64,000 bases of DNA from Streptomyces marincola. GTDB taxonomy: Bacteria; Actinomycetota; Actinomycetes; Streptomycetales; Streptomycetaceae. Shown here piece by piece: positions 24,760-33,580 of this stretch; position 1 is the first letter of the stretch, and each line of letters opens with the position of its first letter. Position numbers and translations under genes: made by a program. The stretch spans positions 4,545,001 to 4,609,000 of the forward strand of contig NZ_CP084541.1 in NCBI RefSeq assembly GCF_020410765.1, given 5' to 3'. The notes beneath the pieces were generated by a model. It was not told the DNA's origin. It searched no databases and saw nothing but the letters and a program-made list of their open reading frames with translations.

Positions 24760-25770
24760 TCAGGGCAGGCCGTGCACGTGCGGGCCGACGGCGCTCGACC
24801 ACGCGTGGCCGCTGTGGGCGTCCCAGTTGACGGACCAGGTCATGGCCCCGCGCAGGTCCGGGTACGTCCGGTCGGGCACGAAGCTGCCGCAGCCGGTGCC
24901 CCGGGTGAGGCAGTCGAGCGCGGCGTTGACGACCGAGGGCGGGACGTAGCCGGAGCCCGCGGCGTTCGGGGAGGCCGGGACGCCGAGCCCGACCTGCGAG
25001 GGGGCCAGGCCGTTCTCCAGCTGGATGCAGGCCAGCGCGGTGAGGAAGTCGACGGTGCCCGAGGAGTAGACCTGCCCGTCGCAGCCCAGCATGGAACCGC
25101 TGTTGTAGTACTGCATGTTGACCACGGTGAGAAAGTCCCGTGTGTTCAGGGCGAGCTGGAAGTACTCGGTGCCGGTGTGCTGCATGTCGAGGGTCTGCGG
25201 CGCCATCGTGTAGACGAGGCCGTCCCCCGCGCCGGCGTGGATGGCGTTCATGGCCTGGGTCATGTACTCGGCGTCGATGCCGTGTTCGAGGTCGATGTCG
25301 ACGCCGTCGAACCCGTACTCGTTCATGAGCGCGAGCGTGCTGTCCGCGAACGCCCGCGCCGACGCGCCGTCGGTGACGGACACGTGTCCGTTCTGGCCGC
25401 CGACGGAGATGATCACGGAGACGCCCTCGGCCTGCTTGGCCGCGATGTCGTCCTTGAACTCCTGCTCGGACCCGTACCCGATGACCGGGTCGAGGGTGAA
25501 GTCGATCTCGCCCGGGGTCGCGGTCGACTCCGCGAAGGACACGGCGATGATGTCGTACTCGTCGGACACGTCGCCGAGCCGCTGCACGACGGACCCGTTG
25601 TCGAAGTTGTGCCAGTAGCCGGTCAGCGCGTGGCGCGGGACCGCGGTCGGCGCGGGCTCGGCCGGGCCGCCGGCGGCACCGGCCGTCACGGCGGGGCCCG
25701 CGAGGGCCATGGCGCAGGCCAGGGCCGTCGCGCCGAGCATCCGGGTGGTGCGGGACAGAGTGCTGGTCAC
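24760..25770 (-). CDS. Secreted GH18 chitinase
   Basis: A 336-aa extracellular glycoside hydrolase family 18 enzyme that cleaves beta-1,4-GlcNAc chains. A signal peptide ends near AGAAGGP (about residue 33). The catalytic motif is FDGVDIDLEHG (154-164) with acid E162 and supporting D158 and D160; SVGGQNG (122-128) is the second family motif, and the sugar-stacking tryptophan is in AMTWSVNWD near the end. No carbohydrate-binding module is attached. GTG at 25770 has GGAGG upstream. A DasR-type box in the promoter predicts repression that is relieved by amino-sugar phosphates. Confidence 0.92.
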   Translation of the reverse strand: MTSTLSRTTRMLGATALACAMALAGPAVTAGAAGGPAEPAPTAVPRHALTGYWHNFDNGSVVQRLGDVSDEYDIIAVSFAESTATPGEIDFTLDPVIGYGSEQEFKDDIAAKQAEGVSVIISVGGQNGHVSVTDGASARAFADSTLALMNEYGFDGVDIDLEHGIDAEYMTQAMNAIHAGAGDGLVYTMAPQTLDMQHTGTEYFQLALNTRDFLTVVNMQYYNSGSMLGCDGQVYSSGTVDFLTALACIQLENGLAPSQVGLGVPASPNAAGSGYVPPSVVNAALDCLTRGTGCGSFVPDRTYPDLRGAMTWSVNWDAHSGHAWSSAVGPHVHGLP

Positions 25771-25813
25771 GCTCGCCTCCGTAGCGTCAGAGGTGGGGGT
25801 GCTGCCTGGAGGA

Positions 25814-25829
25814 AACGGTGGCCACCGTT
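25814..25829. repeat. 16-bp perfect palindrome in the chitinase leader
   Basis: AACGGTGG followed by CCACCGTT, between the -10 box and the start codon of the chitinase gene. It could be a second operator or an mRNA hairpin. Confidence 0.7.
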
Positions 25830-25837
25830 GGGCAGTC

Positions 25838-25866
25838 AGATTGGTCCAGACCAGGTGTGGTGTCAA
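25838..25866 (-). promoter_or_regulatory. Chitinase promoter with DasR-type box in the spacer
   Basis: On the minus strand TTGACA (25861-25866) is a perfect -35 box and CAATCT (25838-25843) a fair -10 box, 17 bp apart. Between and overlapping them lies TGGTCCAGACCA (25842-25853), one base from the TGGTCTAGACCA core of the published DasR responsive element and close to the 12-bp repeat known in Streptomyces chitinase promoters. Confidence 0.78.
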
Positions 25867-25971
25867 CGGTGCGGACCGTTCCGGCCGTTGTGCGGCACCG
25901 GCCGTCGCGCGCCGGCGCCCGTGCCGCCGGGCGCGGGGCGCCCGTTCAGCCGTGCGCCCCGTCCGTCGCGC

Positions 25972-26009
25972 GCGCCCTGTCTGCCGTGCGCCCTGTCTGC
26001 CGTGCGCCC
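25972..26009. repeat. 16-bp tandem repeat, about 2.4 copies
   Basis: The unit GCGCCCTGTCTGCCGT is repeated exactly at 25972 and 25988, with a partial third copy, in the 358-bp non-coding gap between the chitinase and tad-locus genes. Confidence 0.8.
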
Positions 26010-26128
26010 GGGGGCGGGCCGCCCGCCCGCCGCCCGCGGCGCTGTTCCCCGGAGAGGCGAAGTCGCTAGGCTGCTCAACTGGCAGACTCACCTTCGTACG
26101 AGACGGGTGCTCAGCCCCGGGGAGCGGC

Positions 26129-27007
26129 ATGCCGATTGCCATTGCGGTCACCAGCGCGGACCTCGTCCTGCCGCCCACCGACCAGCACACGCCGGGCGCG
26201 CACGTGCTCAGCCCGCCCGAGCGCCAGGACTTCGCCGACGCGCTCGCCGAGTTCAGCGACCTGCTCGGCAGCCACGGGCACGTCGTCGCCGTGCACCCGG
26301 CCACCGCACCGCTGCCCTACATCCAACGCCTCCACGCCGTGCGCGCGATGCTGGAGACCGACCGGATCGCGCTGCTGCCCAGCGCCCTCCCGCCACTCGG
26401 CACCGCCGTGCTGGTACGCCAGTTGCGGCAGTTGTCCACCTGCGACTTCGCCCCCGGCGTGCTCGGCGCTTCCGCGCGCCTCCTGGCGCACTACGTCTAC
26501 GCGGGCGCGCTGCTCGCGTCCGGCAACCGCCTGCACCGGGTGCCCGTTCCGCTCCCGGCGCGCAACGGCGCCGGCCGCGGCGGGCCGTGCGCCGTGCTCG
26601 CGGGACCGGCGCCGCAGGTCGTGCGCGCCGACGGCGATGTGGCCCTGGCCGGGCCTCAGTTCGCCACGACGCTCACCTACGCGCCCGGCGCGCTCGGCAG
26701 CGAGTGGGTCACCGGGCGGCTGGCCAAGCAGTGGCAGGTGCAGGGCCTGCACCCGGTGCCCGTGCCCGCCGAGTCGGCGGCGTGGTGGGGCACGGGGAAG
26801 CTCGTGGAGTTCGCCGCGGCCATTCCCGATGTTTCCCTGCTCTACCAAATGGTGAGCCAGATGAGGCAGGAGTCCTGCCACTGGTGCGGTCTGACGCTCA
26901 TCGGTGACCGGTGCGCCTTCTGCTCCGCCCCGGTGAACCCGCCGGAGCGCGCTCCGCGTGCCATAGGCACCGGGCGGCGCAAGGCGCTCGCGCCCGGCGC
27001 GGGATGA
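26129..27007 (+). CDS. Zinc-ribbon-ended protein opening the tad locus
   Basis: A 292-aa protein with no clear membrane segment. The last 50 residues hold a four-cysteine zinc-ribbon: CHWCGLTLIGDRCAFC (C-x2-C-x9-C-x2-C). The rest, beginning MPIAIAVTSADLVLPPTDQH, matches no family I know. ATG at 26129 has GGGGAG 5-6 nt upstream. It lies 33 nt before cpaB-like and in the same direction, so it is probably the first gene of the pilus operon, a possible regulator or assembly adaptor. A TAGGCT box at 26067 could be its -10 element. Confidence 0.65.
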   Translation: MPIAIAVTSADLVLPPTDQHTPGAHVLSPPERQDFADALAEFSDLLGSHGHVVAVHPATAPLPYIQRLHAVRAMLETDRIALLPSALPPLGTAVLVRQLRQLSTCDFAPGVLGASARLLAHYVYAGALLASGNRLHRVPVPLPARNGAGRGGPCAVLAGPAPQVVRADGDVALAGPQFATTLTYAPGALGSEWVTGRLAKQWQVQGLHPVPVPAESAAWWGTGKLVEFAAAIPDVSLLYQMVSQMRQESCHWCGLTLIGDRCAFCSAPVNPPERAPRAIGTGRRKALAPGAG

Positions 27008-27040
27008 CCGCACAAACCACGGAGAGGGTGGACACGCTGC

Positions 27041-27784
27041 ATGAACGCTCGCCAGCGACGCGGCATACTCCTGCTGCTCGTCTCGGTCCTGCTCGCCCTC
27101 GGCGCGTTCGCCGGGGTCGTGGCGGTGATCAACGACGTCGAGTCGAAGGTGGGTCCCGAGACCACGGTGTACGAGCTGAGCGGCGACGTCGAGCCGTACG
27201 AGGCGGTGACGGCCGACGACGTGCGCGAGGTCAGCATGCCGGAGCGGTACATACCGGACTCCGCCGTCACCGACCTCGGCCAGCTGGAGGACCGGGTCGC
27301 GGCCGGACCGCTCCGCGAGGGCTCCCTGCTCCAGGACGACATGCTGGCCGAGCGGCCCGAACTCGACCCGGGCCAGCAGGAGATCGCGGTCATGATCGAC
27401 GCCTCCACGGGCGTGGCCGGCAAGATCTACCCGGGCGCCTCCATCAACATGTACGCGGCGTTCCGCGTGCAGGGCGGGGGCGACTCGGAGCAGGAGACGG
27501 AACTGGTCCGGCTCATGGTCAACAACGCCGAGGTCATCGAGGTCGGTGACCTCACCGAGGTGGAGGACGACGACAGCACGCGCGAGGCGGTGCCCATCAC
27601 GTTCGCCCTCGACCACACGGACGCGCAGCGCGTGACGTTCGCCGAGGCGTTCGCGGAACAGGTGCGGCTGGCGCTCGTGGCACCGGGCGACGAGGCGGAG
27701 ATCCCGGCCGACGAACGCTCGTACACCATCCTCGGCGACATCGCCGGAGCGCCGCACGCCGGCCCCGACGGGCTCGTCCCGTAA
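27041..27784 (+). CDS. cpaB: Pilus assembly protein CpaB/RcpC-like (SAF domain)
   Basis: A 247-aa protein with one N-terminal membrane anchor (GILLLLVSVLLALGAFAGVVAVI, about 7-29) and an extracytoplasmic SAF/CpaB domain: YELSGDVEPYEAVTADDVREV, then DRVAAGPLREGSLLQDDML and a longer domain to the C-terminus (VMIDASTGVAGKIYPGASIN). CpaB/RcpC belongs to the Tad secretion machine and is thought to work in the periplasm or wall zone near the pilus channel. The ATG was chosen as the first Met with a basic start; GGAGAGG is 12 nt upstream, a rather long distance. It is 15 nt from cpaE-like. Confidence 0.85.
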   Translation: MNARQRRGILLLLVSVLLALGAFAGVVAVINDVESKVGPETTVYELSGDVEPYEAVTADDVREVSMPERYIPDSAVTDLGQLEDRVAAGPLREGSLLQDDMLAERPELDPGQQEIAVMIDASTGVAGKIYPGASINMYAAFRVQGGGDSEQETELVRLMVNNAEVIEVGDLTEVEDDDSTREAVPITFALDHTDAQRVTFAEAFAEQVRLALVAPGDEAEIPADERSYTILGDIAGAPHAGPDGLVP

Positions 27785-27799
27785 GGAGCAGGGGACCCG

Positions 27800-29023
27800 A
27801 TGACGACGCGCATTCTGCCCGCGGTGGCCGACCCGGACGCCGCCCGTTCCCTGATCACCCTGCTGAGCCAGCTCCCCGACAGCGAACCGCTGCGCGCGGT
27901 CCCCGACTCCGCGGCGCTGCTCGACACCCTCGCCGCCCTCACCCACCAGTCCGTCGCGGACCTGCCCGACGTCGTCGTCGTGCACGAGCACCTGGGCCCG
28001 CTCCCCGCGCTCGAACTGATCCGCGAGGTCGCCCTCAGGTTCCCCGCCGTGGGCGTCGTGCTGGTGTCGGCCGACCCCACGGCCGGCCTGTACTCGGCGG
28101 CCATGGACGCCGGGGCCCGCGGCCTGGTCGGCCTGCCGCTGTCCTACGACGAACTGGCCGCACGCGTCACCGCGGCGGCCCAGTGGGCGGCCGGCATGCG
28201 CCGGCACCTCGGCGCGGGCGACGCGGCGCCGGCGGGTCCCGGCGGGCGGGTGATCACCGTATCGGGCGCGAAGGGCGGGGTCGGCGCCACGCTGCTCGCC
28301 ACCCAGCTCGCGCTCGCGGCCCAGACCAGCGGCCCGTTCGAACGCGGCGCCGTGCTGATCGACCTCGACCTGCTGTGCGGGGACGTCGGCTCGTACTTCG
28401 ACGTGCAGTTCCGCCGTTCGGTCGCGGACCTCGCGGGCATCGCGGACATCTCGCCGCAAGTGCTCACCGAGGCCGTCTTCACGCACGAGACCGGTCTGTC
28501 GATGCTGATCGCCCCCGCCGAGGGCGAACGCGGCGAGGACGTCGGCGAGTCCACCGCGCGGCAGCTGCTCGCCGTCGTCAGGGCCAGGTACGACGTCGTG
28601 ATCGTGGACTGCGGCTCCCACATGAACAGCGCCAACGCCGCCGCCATCGAGGCGGCCGACGTCGCCGTGCTGGTCACCACGCCCGACGTCATCGCCGTTC
28701 GCGCCGTCAACCGCATGGTCCGCATGTGGGACCGGCTGCGCATCCGCAAGGCGGCGGACACCCTCACCGTCGTGAACAGGCACACCCGCAGCAGCGCCAT
28801 CCAACCGCAGCTCATCGCGCGCATCACCGGCACCGGCGTCGCGCGCAACGTGATTCCGGCCGCCTTCCGCGAGGTGCAGGAGGCCCAGGACGCCGGCCGC
28901 ATCCAGGACCTCGACGCCCGGAGCCAGGTGCGCCGCGCGATGTGGGCCGTCGCCGCGGAACTCGGCCTCGCCGCGCCCGAGCAGGCCGCGTCCGGCGGCA
29001 GGCGCCGCGGCAGGCGGTCATGA
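27800..29023 (+). CDS. cpaE: CpaE/TadZ-like localisation ATPase
   Basis: A 407-aa cytoplasmic ParA/MinD-like ATPase. Residues 1-140 form a receiver-like domain (VVVVHEHLGPL, VGVVLVSADP, GLVGLPLSYDELAARV) that lacks obvious phosphorylation acids, as in other TadZ proteins. The deviant Walker A motif is SGAKGGVGAT (155-164) with the MinD-type lysine K158; VLIDLDLLCGDV is the A' motif and DVVIVDCGS the B motif. TadZ/CpaE proteins mark the cell pole or site where the pilus machine is built. A good AAGGAG site precedes the ATG. Its stop overlaps the first tadE by ATGA. Confidence 0.9.
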   Translation: MTTRILPAVADPDAARSLITLLSQLPDSEPLRAVPDSAALLDTLAALTHQSVADLPDVVVVHEHLGPLPALELIREVALRFPAVGVVLVSADPTAGLYSAAMDAGARGLVGLPLSYDELAARVTAAAQWAAGMRRHLGAGDAAPAGPGGRVITVSGAKGGVGATLLATQLALAAQTSGPFERGAVLIDLDLLCGDVGSYFDVQFRRSVADLAGIADISPQVLTEAVFTHETGLSMLIAPAEGERGEDVGESTARQLLAVVRARYDVVIVDCGSHMNSANAAAIEAADVAVLVTTPDVIAVRAVNRMVRMWDRLRIRKAADTLTVVNRHTRSSAIQPQLIARITGTGVARNVIPAAFREVQEAQDAGRIQDLDARSQVRRAMWAVAAELGLAAPEQAASGGRRRGRRS

Positions 29024-29406
29024 GAGCCCGGCCGGGCGACGCGCGGCGCGACCGCGGCGCGGTGCTCGTCGAGTTCGCCGGGATCTTCCCGCTGATCCTG
29101 GTCATGCTCGCTGTCATCTGGCAGTGCATCCTGATCGGTTACACCTTCTCGGTCGCGGCCGACGCCGCCGACCAGGGCGCCCGCGCCGGAGCCGCGGCCG
29201 GCGGCGACGCCGAGGGCGCCTGCGTCGCGGCGGCCACCGAGGACCTGCCGGGCGCGTGGTCGGCCGATGTCTCCTGCCCCCTGGAGGGCACCGTCCGCAC
29301 CGCACGCGTCGAGGTGCAGGTGCCCGTGCTCTTCCCCGGCGCCCTCAACCTCCCCATGACCATTTCCGGCCACGCCGGCGCGGCGGAGGAGGACAGGGAA
29401 CGATGA
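29020..29406 (+). CDS. TadE-like pseudopilin 1
   Basis: A 128-aa small pilin-like protein. The N-terminal signature RDRGAVLVEFAGIFPLILVM (with the glutamate in VEF) is the TadE type III prepilin pattern; a single hydrophobic helix follows, then a domain with two cysteines (GACVAAA, VSCPLEG). It should be processed by the prepilin peptidase at 36889. The ATG overlaps the preceding stop (ATGA) and its own stop overlaps the next gene by ATGA, so three genes are translationally linked. Confidence 0.85.
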   Translation: MRARPGDARRDRGAVLVEFAGIFPLILVMLAVIWQCILIGYTFSVAADAADQGARAGAAAGGDAEGACVAAATEDLPGAWSADVSCPLEGTVRTARVEVQVPVLFPGALNLPMTISGHAGAAEEDRER

Positions 29407-29828
29407 CCCGCGACCCAGGCCCCGCGACGGGCGCGCCGCCGGCCCGCCGCGCCGGGGCGCGTGTGCGGGAACGAACCCGGCCGCGGGGCGACGCGGGCGT
29501 CACCGCGGTCGAGTTCGCCGGCTGGCTGCCGCTGCTGATCCTCGTCGCGCTGGCCGGGCTTCAGCTGGGCGTCGCCGGGTATGCCGCCCAGCAGGCGGGC
29601 TCGGCCGCCAGGGCCGCGGCCCGCACCGCCGCCCAGGAGGAGATCGCCGACACGTACCAGGCCGCGGGCCGGGCCGCGGTCAGCGACTGGCTGGACGTCT
29701 CGTTCGGCCCGGTCTCGCTGTGCGGGGACGAGGCGACCGTCACGGCGAACGTCGGTGTGCCGTCCGTCCTGCCGTTCCTCGACGGCTTCGGGGACGCGAG
29801 CAGAACCGTGACCATGCCGTGCGACTGA
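29403..29828 (+). CDS. TadE-like pseudopilin 2
   Basis: A 141-aa paralogue of the preceding gene with a longer basic N-terminus (about 32 residues) before RGDAGVTAVEFAGWLPLLI, again the TadE pattern with Glu near the helix start. The extracytoplasmic part contains two cysteines (VSLCGDE and TMPCD) that could form a disulfide. The ATG overlaps the previous stop (ATGA). Minor pilins of this type are thought to prime or cap the Flp fibre. Confidence 0.85.
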   Translation: MTRDPGPATGAPPARRAGARVRERTRPRGDAGVTAVEFAGWLPLLILVALAGLQLGVAGYAAQQAGSAARAAARTAAQEEIADTYQAAGRAAVSDWLDVSFGPVSLCGDEATVTANVGVPSVLPFLDGFGDASRTVTMPCD

Positions 29829-29913
29829 GCGGCCGGCCGGCCAGGCGGCGTCGGCGATCAGCAGGGCCAACAGCAGGGAAACGAGCAGGGCAACCACAGG
29901 GAAGGAGCGAGCG

Positions 29914-31254
29914 ATGGGCCTGAAGTCCCGGGTCGGCACGCCCGACCGGCCCGCCGCGGCGGGGCCGGGCGACGGGCGGCTCGTGGCGACCTACCGCGCG
30001 AAGCTGCTTGAGGAGATCGACCTCGCCGAGATGTCCTCCCTGGACATGACCGAGCGCCGCGACCGCCTCGAACGCGTCCTCGGGCACATCCTCAGCCGCG
30101 AGGGCCCGGTGCTCTCCACGCAGCAACGCGGCCTGCTCATCCGCCGCGTCGTCGACGAGGCCCTGGGCCTCGGCATCCTCGAACCGCTGCTTGAGGACGC
30201 CTCCATCACCGAGATCATGGTCAACGGCCCCGACCAGATCTACGTCGAACGCGCCGGTCGCGTCGAACGGCTGCCGCTGCGCTTCGCCTCGGAGGAGCAG
30301 CTCATGCAGACGATCGAACGCATCGTCTCCACCGTGAACCGCCGCGTCGACGAGTCCAACCCGATGGTCGACGCCCGCCTGCCCACCGGCGAGCGCGTCA
30401 ACGTCATCATCCCGCCGCTCTCCCTCAGCGGCGCCGCCCTCACCATCCGCCGCTTCCCCCGCGCCTACACGCTGCCCGAGCTGATCGGCTTCGGCACCCT
30501 CGACGAGCACCTGGTGATGCTGCTCTCCGGCCTTGTGCGCGCCAAGTTCAACATCATCGTCTCCGGCGGCACAGGCTCGGGCAAGACCACGCTGCTCAAC
30601 GCGCTCAGCGGCCTGATCCCCGAGGGCGAGCGCATCGTCACCGTCGAGGACGCCGCCGAACTCCAGCTCCAGCAGAGCCACGTCATCCGCCTCGAATCCC
30701 GGCCCCCCAACATCGAGGGAAAGGGCGAGGTCACCATCCGCGACCTGGTGCGCAACTCCCTGCGCATGCGCCCCGACCGCGTCATCGTCGGCGAGGTGCG
30801 CGGCGGCGAGACCCTCGACATGCTCCAGGCCATGTCCACCGGCCACGACGGCTCCCTCGCCACCGTGCACGCCAACAGCGCGGAGGACGCCCTGCTCCGC
30901 CTCCAGACCCTCGCCTCGATGTCCGAACTCCAGGTCCCCTTCGAGGCGCTGCGCGACCAGATCAACAGCGCCGTCGACGTCCTCGTGCAACTCGTCCGCC
31001 ACCCGGACGGCTCCCGCCGCCTCGCCGAGATCGCCGTCCTGGCCTCCCACGGCCGCGAGCCGTTCCGCATCGCCACCGTGGCCGACTTCCGCGCCGAGCC
31101 CATGACCTCCGACGGCCGCGTCCACGGCCGCTTCCGCCACCATCCCGTCCCGCGCGCCGTCGCGGAACGCCTCTACCTGGCGGGCGAGCCGATCCCGCCG
31201 GCGTTCGGCGTCCACCTCGACGACTCCCACCTCACCACCCGCGAGGCGAGCTGA
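29914..31254 (+). CDS. tadA: Tad pilus assembly ATPase (CpaF/TadA)
   Basis: A 446-aa secretion ATPase of the type II/IV GspE superfamily, a hexameric cytoplasmic motor for pilus extension (and probably retraction). Walker A is SGGTGSGKTT (217-226); RVIVGEVRGGE (near 290-300) is the Walker B region with the glutamates, and the His box is STGHDGSLATVHANS. The N-terminal domain contains ITEIMVNGPDQIYVERAGR, standard for CpaF. GGAAGGAG lies upstream of the ATG. It is followed 3 nt after its stop by tadB. Confidence 0.95.
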   Translation: MGLKSRVGTPDRPAAAGPGDGRLVATYRAKLLEEIDLAEMSSLDMTERRDRLERVLGHILSREGPVLSTQQRGLLIRRVVDEALGLGILEPLLEDASITEIMVNGPDQIYVERAGRVERLPLRFASEEQLMQTIERIVSTVNRRVDESNPMVDARLPTGERVNVIIPPLSLSGAALTIRRFPRAYTLPELIGFGTLDEHLVMLLSGLVRAKFNIIVSGGTGSGKTTLLNALSGLIPEGERIVTVEDAAELQLQQSHVIRLESRPPNIEGKGEVTIRDLVRNSLRMRPDRVIVGEVRGGETLDMLQAMSTGHDGSLATVHANSAEDALLRLQTLASMSELQVPFEALRDQINSAVDVLVQLVRHPDGSRRLAEIAVLASHGREPFRIATVADFRAEPMTSDGRVHGRFRHHPVPRAVAERLYLAGEPIPPAFGVHLDDSHLTTREAS

Positions 31255-31257
31255 CCC

Positions 31258-32223
31258 ATGGGCACCCCCTCCCTCCTGGCGGTCGGCCTGACCCTCCTCG
31301 CCCTCGTGTGCGCGGTGGCGGGCCTGCACGCCTACGCCGGCGGCCGGGCCCAGCGCCTGGCCCTCGTCAGGCGGCTCGCGGGACCCGGCGACCGGCCGGG
31401 CGACGCGGCGGCCGACGCGCCCGCGCCCCCGGGCCGCAGGCGCCGCTTCGACGCGCTCGACCGGCGGCTGCGCGGCACAGGACTCGGCCGCCGCCTGCGG
31501 CTGAAGCTGCGCTCCACAGGACTCGACCTGACCGTCGGCGAGTACGTGGCCTACGCGCTGGCCTCGGTCGCCGCGCTCTGGCTGATCGGTGCCGCGCTGC
31601 TCGCGCCGTTCTTCGGGCCCGTCTTCGCCGCCGCGGGCCTGTGGGGCAGCAACCTCTTCCTCAACTGGCAACGCGCCCGCCGCACCGAGCGGTTCATCAG
31701 CCAGCTGCCGGAACTGGCCCGGCTGATCGCGAACGGCACCGCGGCGGGTCTCGCCATGCGGACCGCCCTGTCCATGGCGGCGGAGGAGATGGAGGACCCG
31801 GCCGGCGCGGAACTCGCCGTCGTCGCCAACCAGCTGGCCGTCGGCAGGTCTTTGGAGGAAGCGCTCGACGAACTGGGCGAACGGCTGCCGTCCCGCGAGC
31901 TGAACGTGCTCGTCACCACCCTCGTCCTGGCCAACAGGGCGGGCGGCACCATCGTCGCGTCGCTGCGCAACCTCACCTCGACCCTGGAGGAGCGCAAGGA
32001 GACCCGGCGCGAGGTGCGCACCATGCTCGCCGAGATCAACGCCACCGCCGTGACCGTTCCCGCGCTCGGCCTCGGGGCGCTGCTCATGATCAACGCGATG
32101 TCGCCGGGCGCCCTCGGCCGCGTCACCGGCAGCACCGGCGGCCAGATCGCCATCCTGGTGGCACTCGGCCTCTACATCGTCGGGTTCGTCGTCGTCCGCC
32201 GCTTCGGCCGCATCGACGTCTAG
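31258..32223 (+). CDS. tadB: Tad inner-membrane platform protein TadB
   Basis: A 321-aa polytopic protein of the GspF (T2SF) family forming, with TadC, the membrane platform that couples the ATPase to pilin polymerisation. One helix opens the protein (LLAVGLTLLALVCAVAGLHAY), two more lie near 100-130, and two close it (VPALGLGALLMINAM and IAILVALGLYIVGFVVV). The conserved cytoplasmic F-domain includes RFISQLPELARLIANGTAAG and GRSLEEALDELGERL. It begins 4 nt after tadA ends and is followed by tadC after 14 nt. Confidence 0.9.
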   Translation: MGTPSLLAVGLTLLALVCAVAGLHAYAGGRAQRLALVRRLAGPGDRPGDAAADAPAPPGRRRRFDALDRRLRGTGLGRRLRLKLRSTGLDLTVGEYVAYALASVAALWLIGAALLAPFFGPVFAAAGLWGSNLFLNWQRARRTERFISQLPELARLIANGTAAGLAMRTALSMAAEEMEDPAGAELAVVANQLAVGRSLEEALDELGERLPSRELNVLVTTLVLANRAGGTIVASLRNLTSTLEERKETRREVRTMLAEINATAVTVPALGLGALLMINAMSPGALGRVTGSTGGQIAILVALGLYIVGFVVVRRFGRIDV

Positions 32224-32237
32224 CGGACGGGAGAACC

Positions 32238-33128
32238 ATGGGACTTCTGCTCGGACTCGCCCTCGGCGCCGCCGTCTTCGGCATCATCAGCGCGCTGCGC
32301 ATCCTGCGCTCCGGCACGCCGCTGCCCGCCGACCTGGCGCTCGCGCTCGAAGTGGGCTCCTCCCGCGTCTCCACGGCGGACTCCGCCGTCGACCGGCTCG
32401 GCATGCGGTTCGCCCCCCTGGTGCTGCGCCTCATGGGCCGCAAGGCCGTGGACCGCAAACGCAAGCGCATCGACCAGGCGGGCAACCCCGACGGCCTGAC
32501 CATCGACAGGTACGCGGCCCGGCGCGCGGTCTACGGCGTGTTCGGGTTGGTGACCGCCGCCGTCTTCCTCGCGGCCGGCTGGGCGTTCTTCTCGCTGTTC
32601 GCCCTCGCCTTCGGGGCGTTCGCGGCCGACGCCGCCATCTGGCAGGGCATCAGGAGCCGCCGCGACGTCATCGACCGGACCCTGCCCGACTTCCTGGACG
32701 TGCTCGCCGTCGTCGTCTCCGCCGGCCTCGGCTTCCGGCAGGCGCTCGACCGGGTGTCCGCGCGGTACTCGGGCCCGTGGGCCGACGAGATCCGCATCGC
32801 CCTGCGGCAGATGGACATGGGCGTCTCGCGCCGGCAGGCGTTCGACGAGCTGCGGCGCCGCAACGACTCGGAGCCGGTCAACCAGTTCGTCACCGCGCTC
32901 CAGCAGGGCGAGGAACTCGGCGCGCCGATCGCGGACACCCTCATCCAGATCGCGCGCGACATGCGGCGCACGGACGCGCAGAACGCGCGCCGGCGCGCCG
33001 CGCGCGCCATACCGATGGCCACGCTGGCCACGCTGGTGTTCATGGTCCCGGCCACGATGATCATCATCGTGGCCGGGATGATCCTCGGCTCCGGCACCGA
33101 CTTCACGGGCATACTCGGCGGCGACTGA
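32238..33128 (+). CDS. tadC: Tad inner-membrane platform protein TadC
   Basis: A 296-aa second GspF-type platform protein, shorter at the N-terminus than TadB. Helices are at about 1-20, 98-133 and 262-288; the cytoplasmic domain has RTLPDFLDVLAVVVSAGLGF, RQALDRVSARYSGPW and MDMGVSRRQAFDELRRR, typical of the family. The ATG at 32238 has GACGGGAGAA upstream. It ends the first compact block of the pilus operon; a 452-bp gap separates it from the pilin. Confidence 0.9.
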   Translation: MGLLLGLALGAAVFGIISALRILRSGTPLPADLALALEVGSSRVSTADSAVDRLGMRFAPLVLRLMGRKAVDRKRKRIDQAGNPDGLTIDRYAARRAVYGVFGLVTAAVFLAAGWAFFSLFALAFGAFAADAAIWQGIRSRRDVIDRTLPDFLDVLAVVVSAGLGFRQALDRVSARYSGPWADEIRIALRQMDMGVSRRQAFDELRRRNDSEPVNQFVTALQQGEELGAPIADTLIQIARDMRRTDAQNARRRAARAIPMATLATLVFMVPATMIIIVAGMILGSGTDFTGILGGD

Positions 33129-33580
33129 ACGGCGTTCCGGCCGCCGGCGGCAACCGGCCTGGCACGCCGGCCCGTTGTCCCCGCGCCGGCGCGGCGACGC
33201 GTGCGGGAACGCCGGGCGGCGGGCCGGATAACGTTCCCGCTCCCGTGGTTTCGCCGCCCCGGCCGATGGGCACGGTGCCTCTTGCGCGTGACGGGAGCGG
33301 TGTGCCCGGCGAGAACAGGCAGCCCCTGCCCCCGGATTCGCCGGGTACCCCGGCCACGGCCACGCGCGGTGTGGCACAGTCAGTGCCGATAGCTGTACGC
33401 GTTGGCCCGCTGGGAGGGGGTCGGGCATGGTGCATCCCGCTTTCGGACGGGCGCCCTCGCGGCACGGCCGCCGCCCGACAGCCGTACCGGCGCGCCCCGC
33501 TCCGCAGTACGGTGAGGAGCGGCGGAACAGGTGCCGGGAGAGGCCGGCTGAACCGGCGTCAGCCGGAGGAGAGGGACGCC
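33129..33580. other. 452-bp non-coding gap before the Flp pilin
   Basis: No gene is evident. It contains a 9-bp inverted repeat GCGGGAACG (33203-33211) and CGTTCCCGC (33232-33240), which may terminate most transcripts from tadC. The remainder probably carries a separate promoter for the pilin, which needs far more transcript than the machinery; the stretch GTGCCGATAGCTGTACG near 33381-33397 is the most AT-rich part, but I cannot assign -35/-10 boxes. Confidence 0.5.
33203..33240. terminator. Inverted repeat downstream of tadC
   Basis: GCGGGAACG and CGTTCCCGC pair around a 20-nt loop, about 75 nt after the tadC stop. No T tract, so a terminator role is tentative. Confidence 0.4.
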
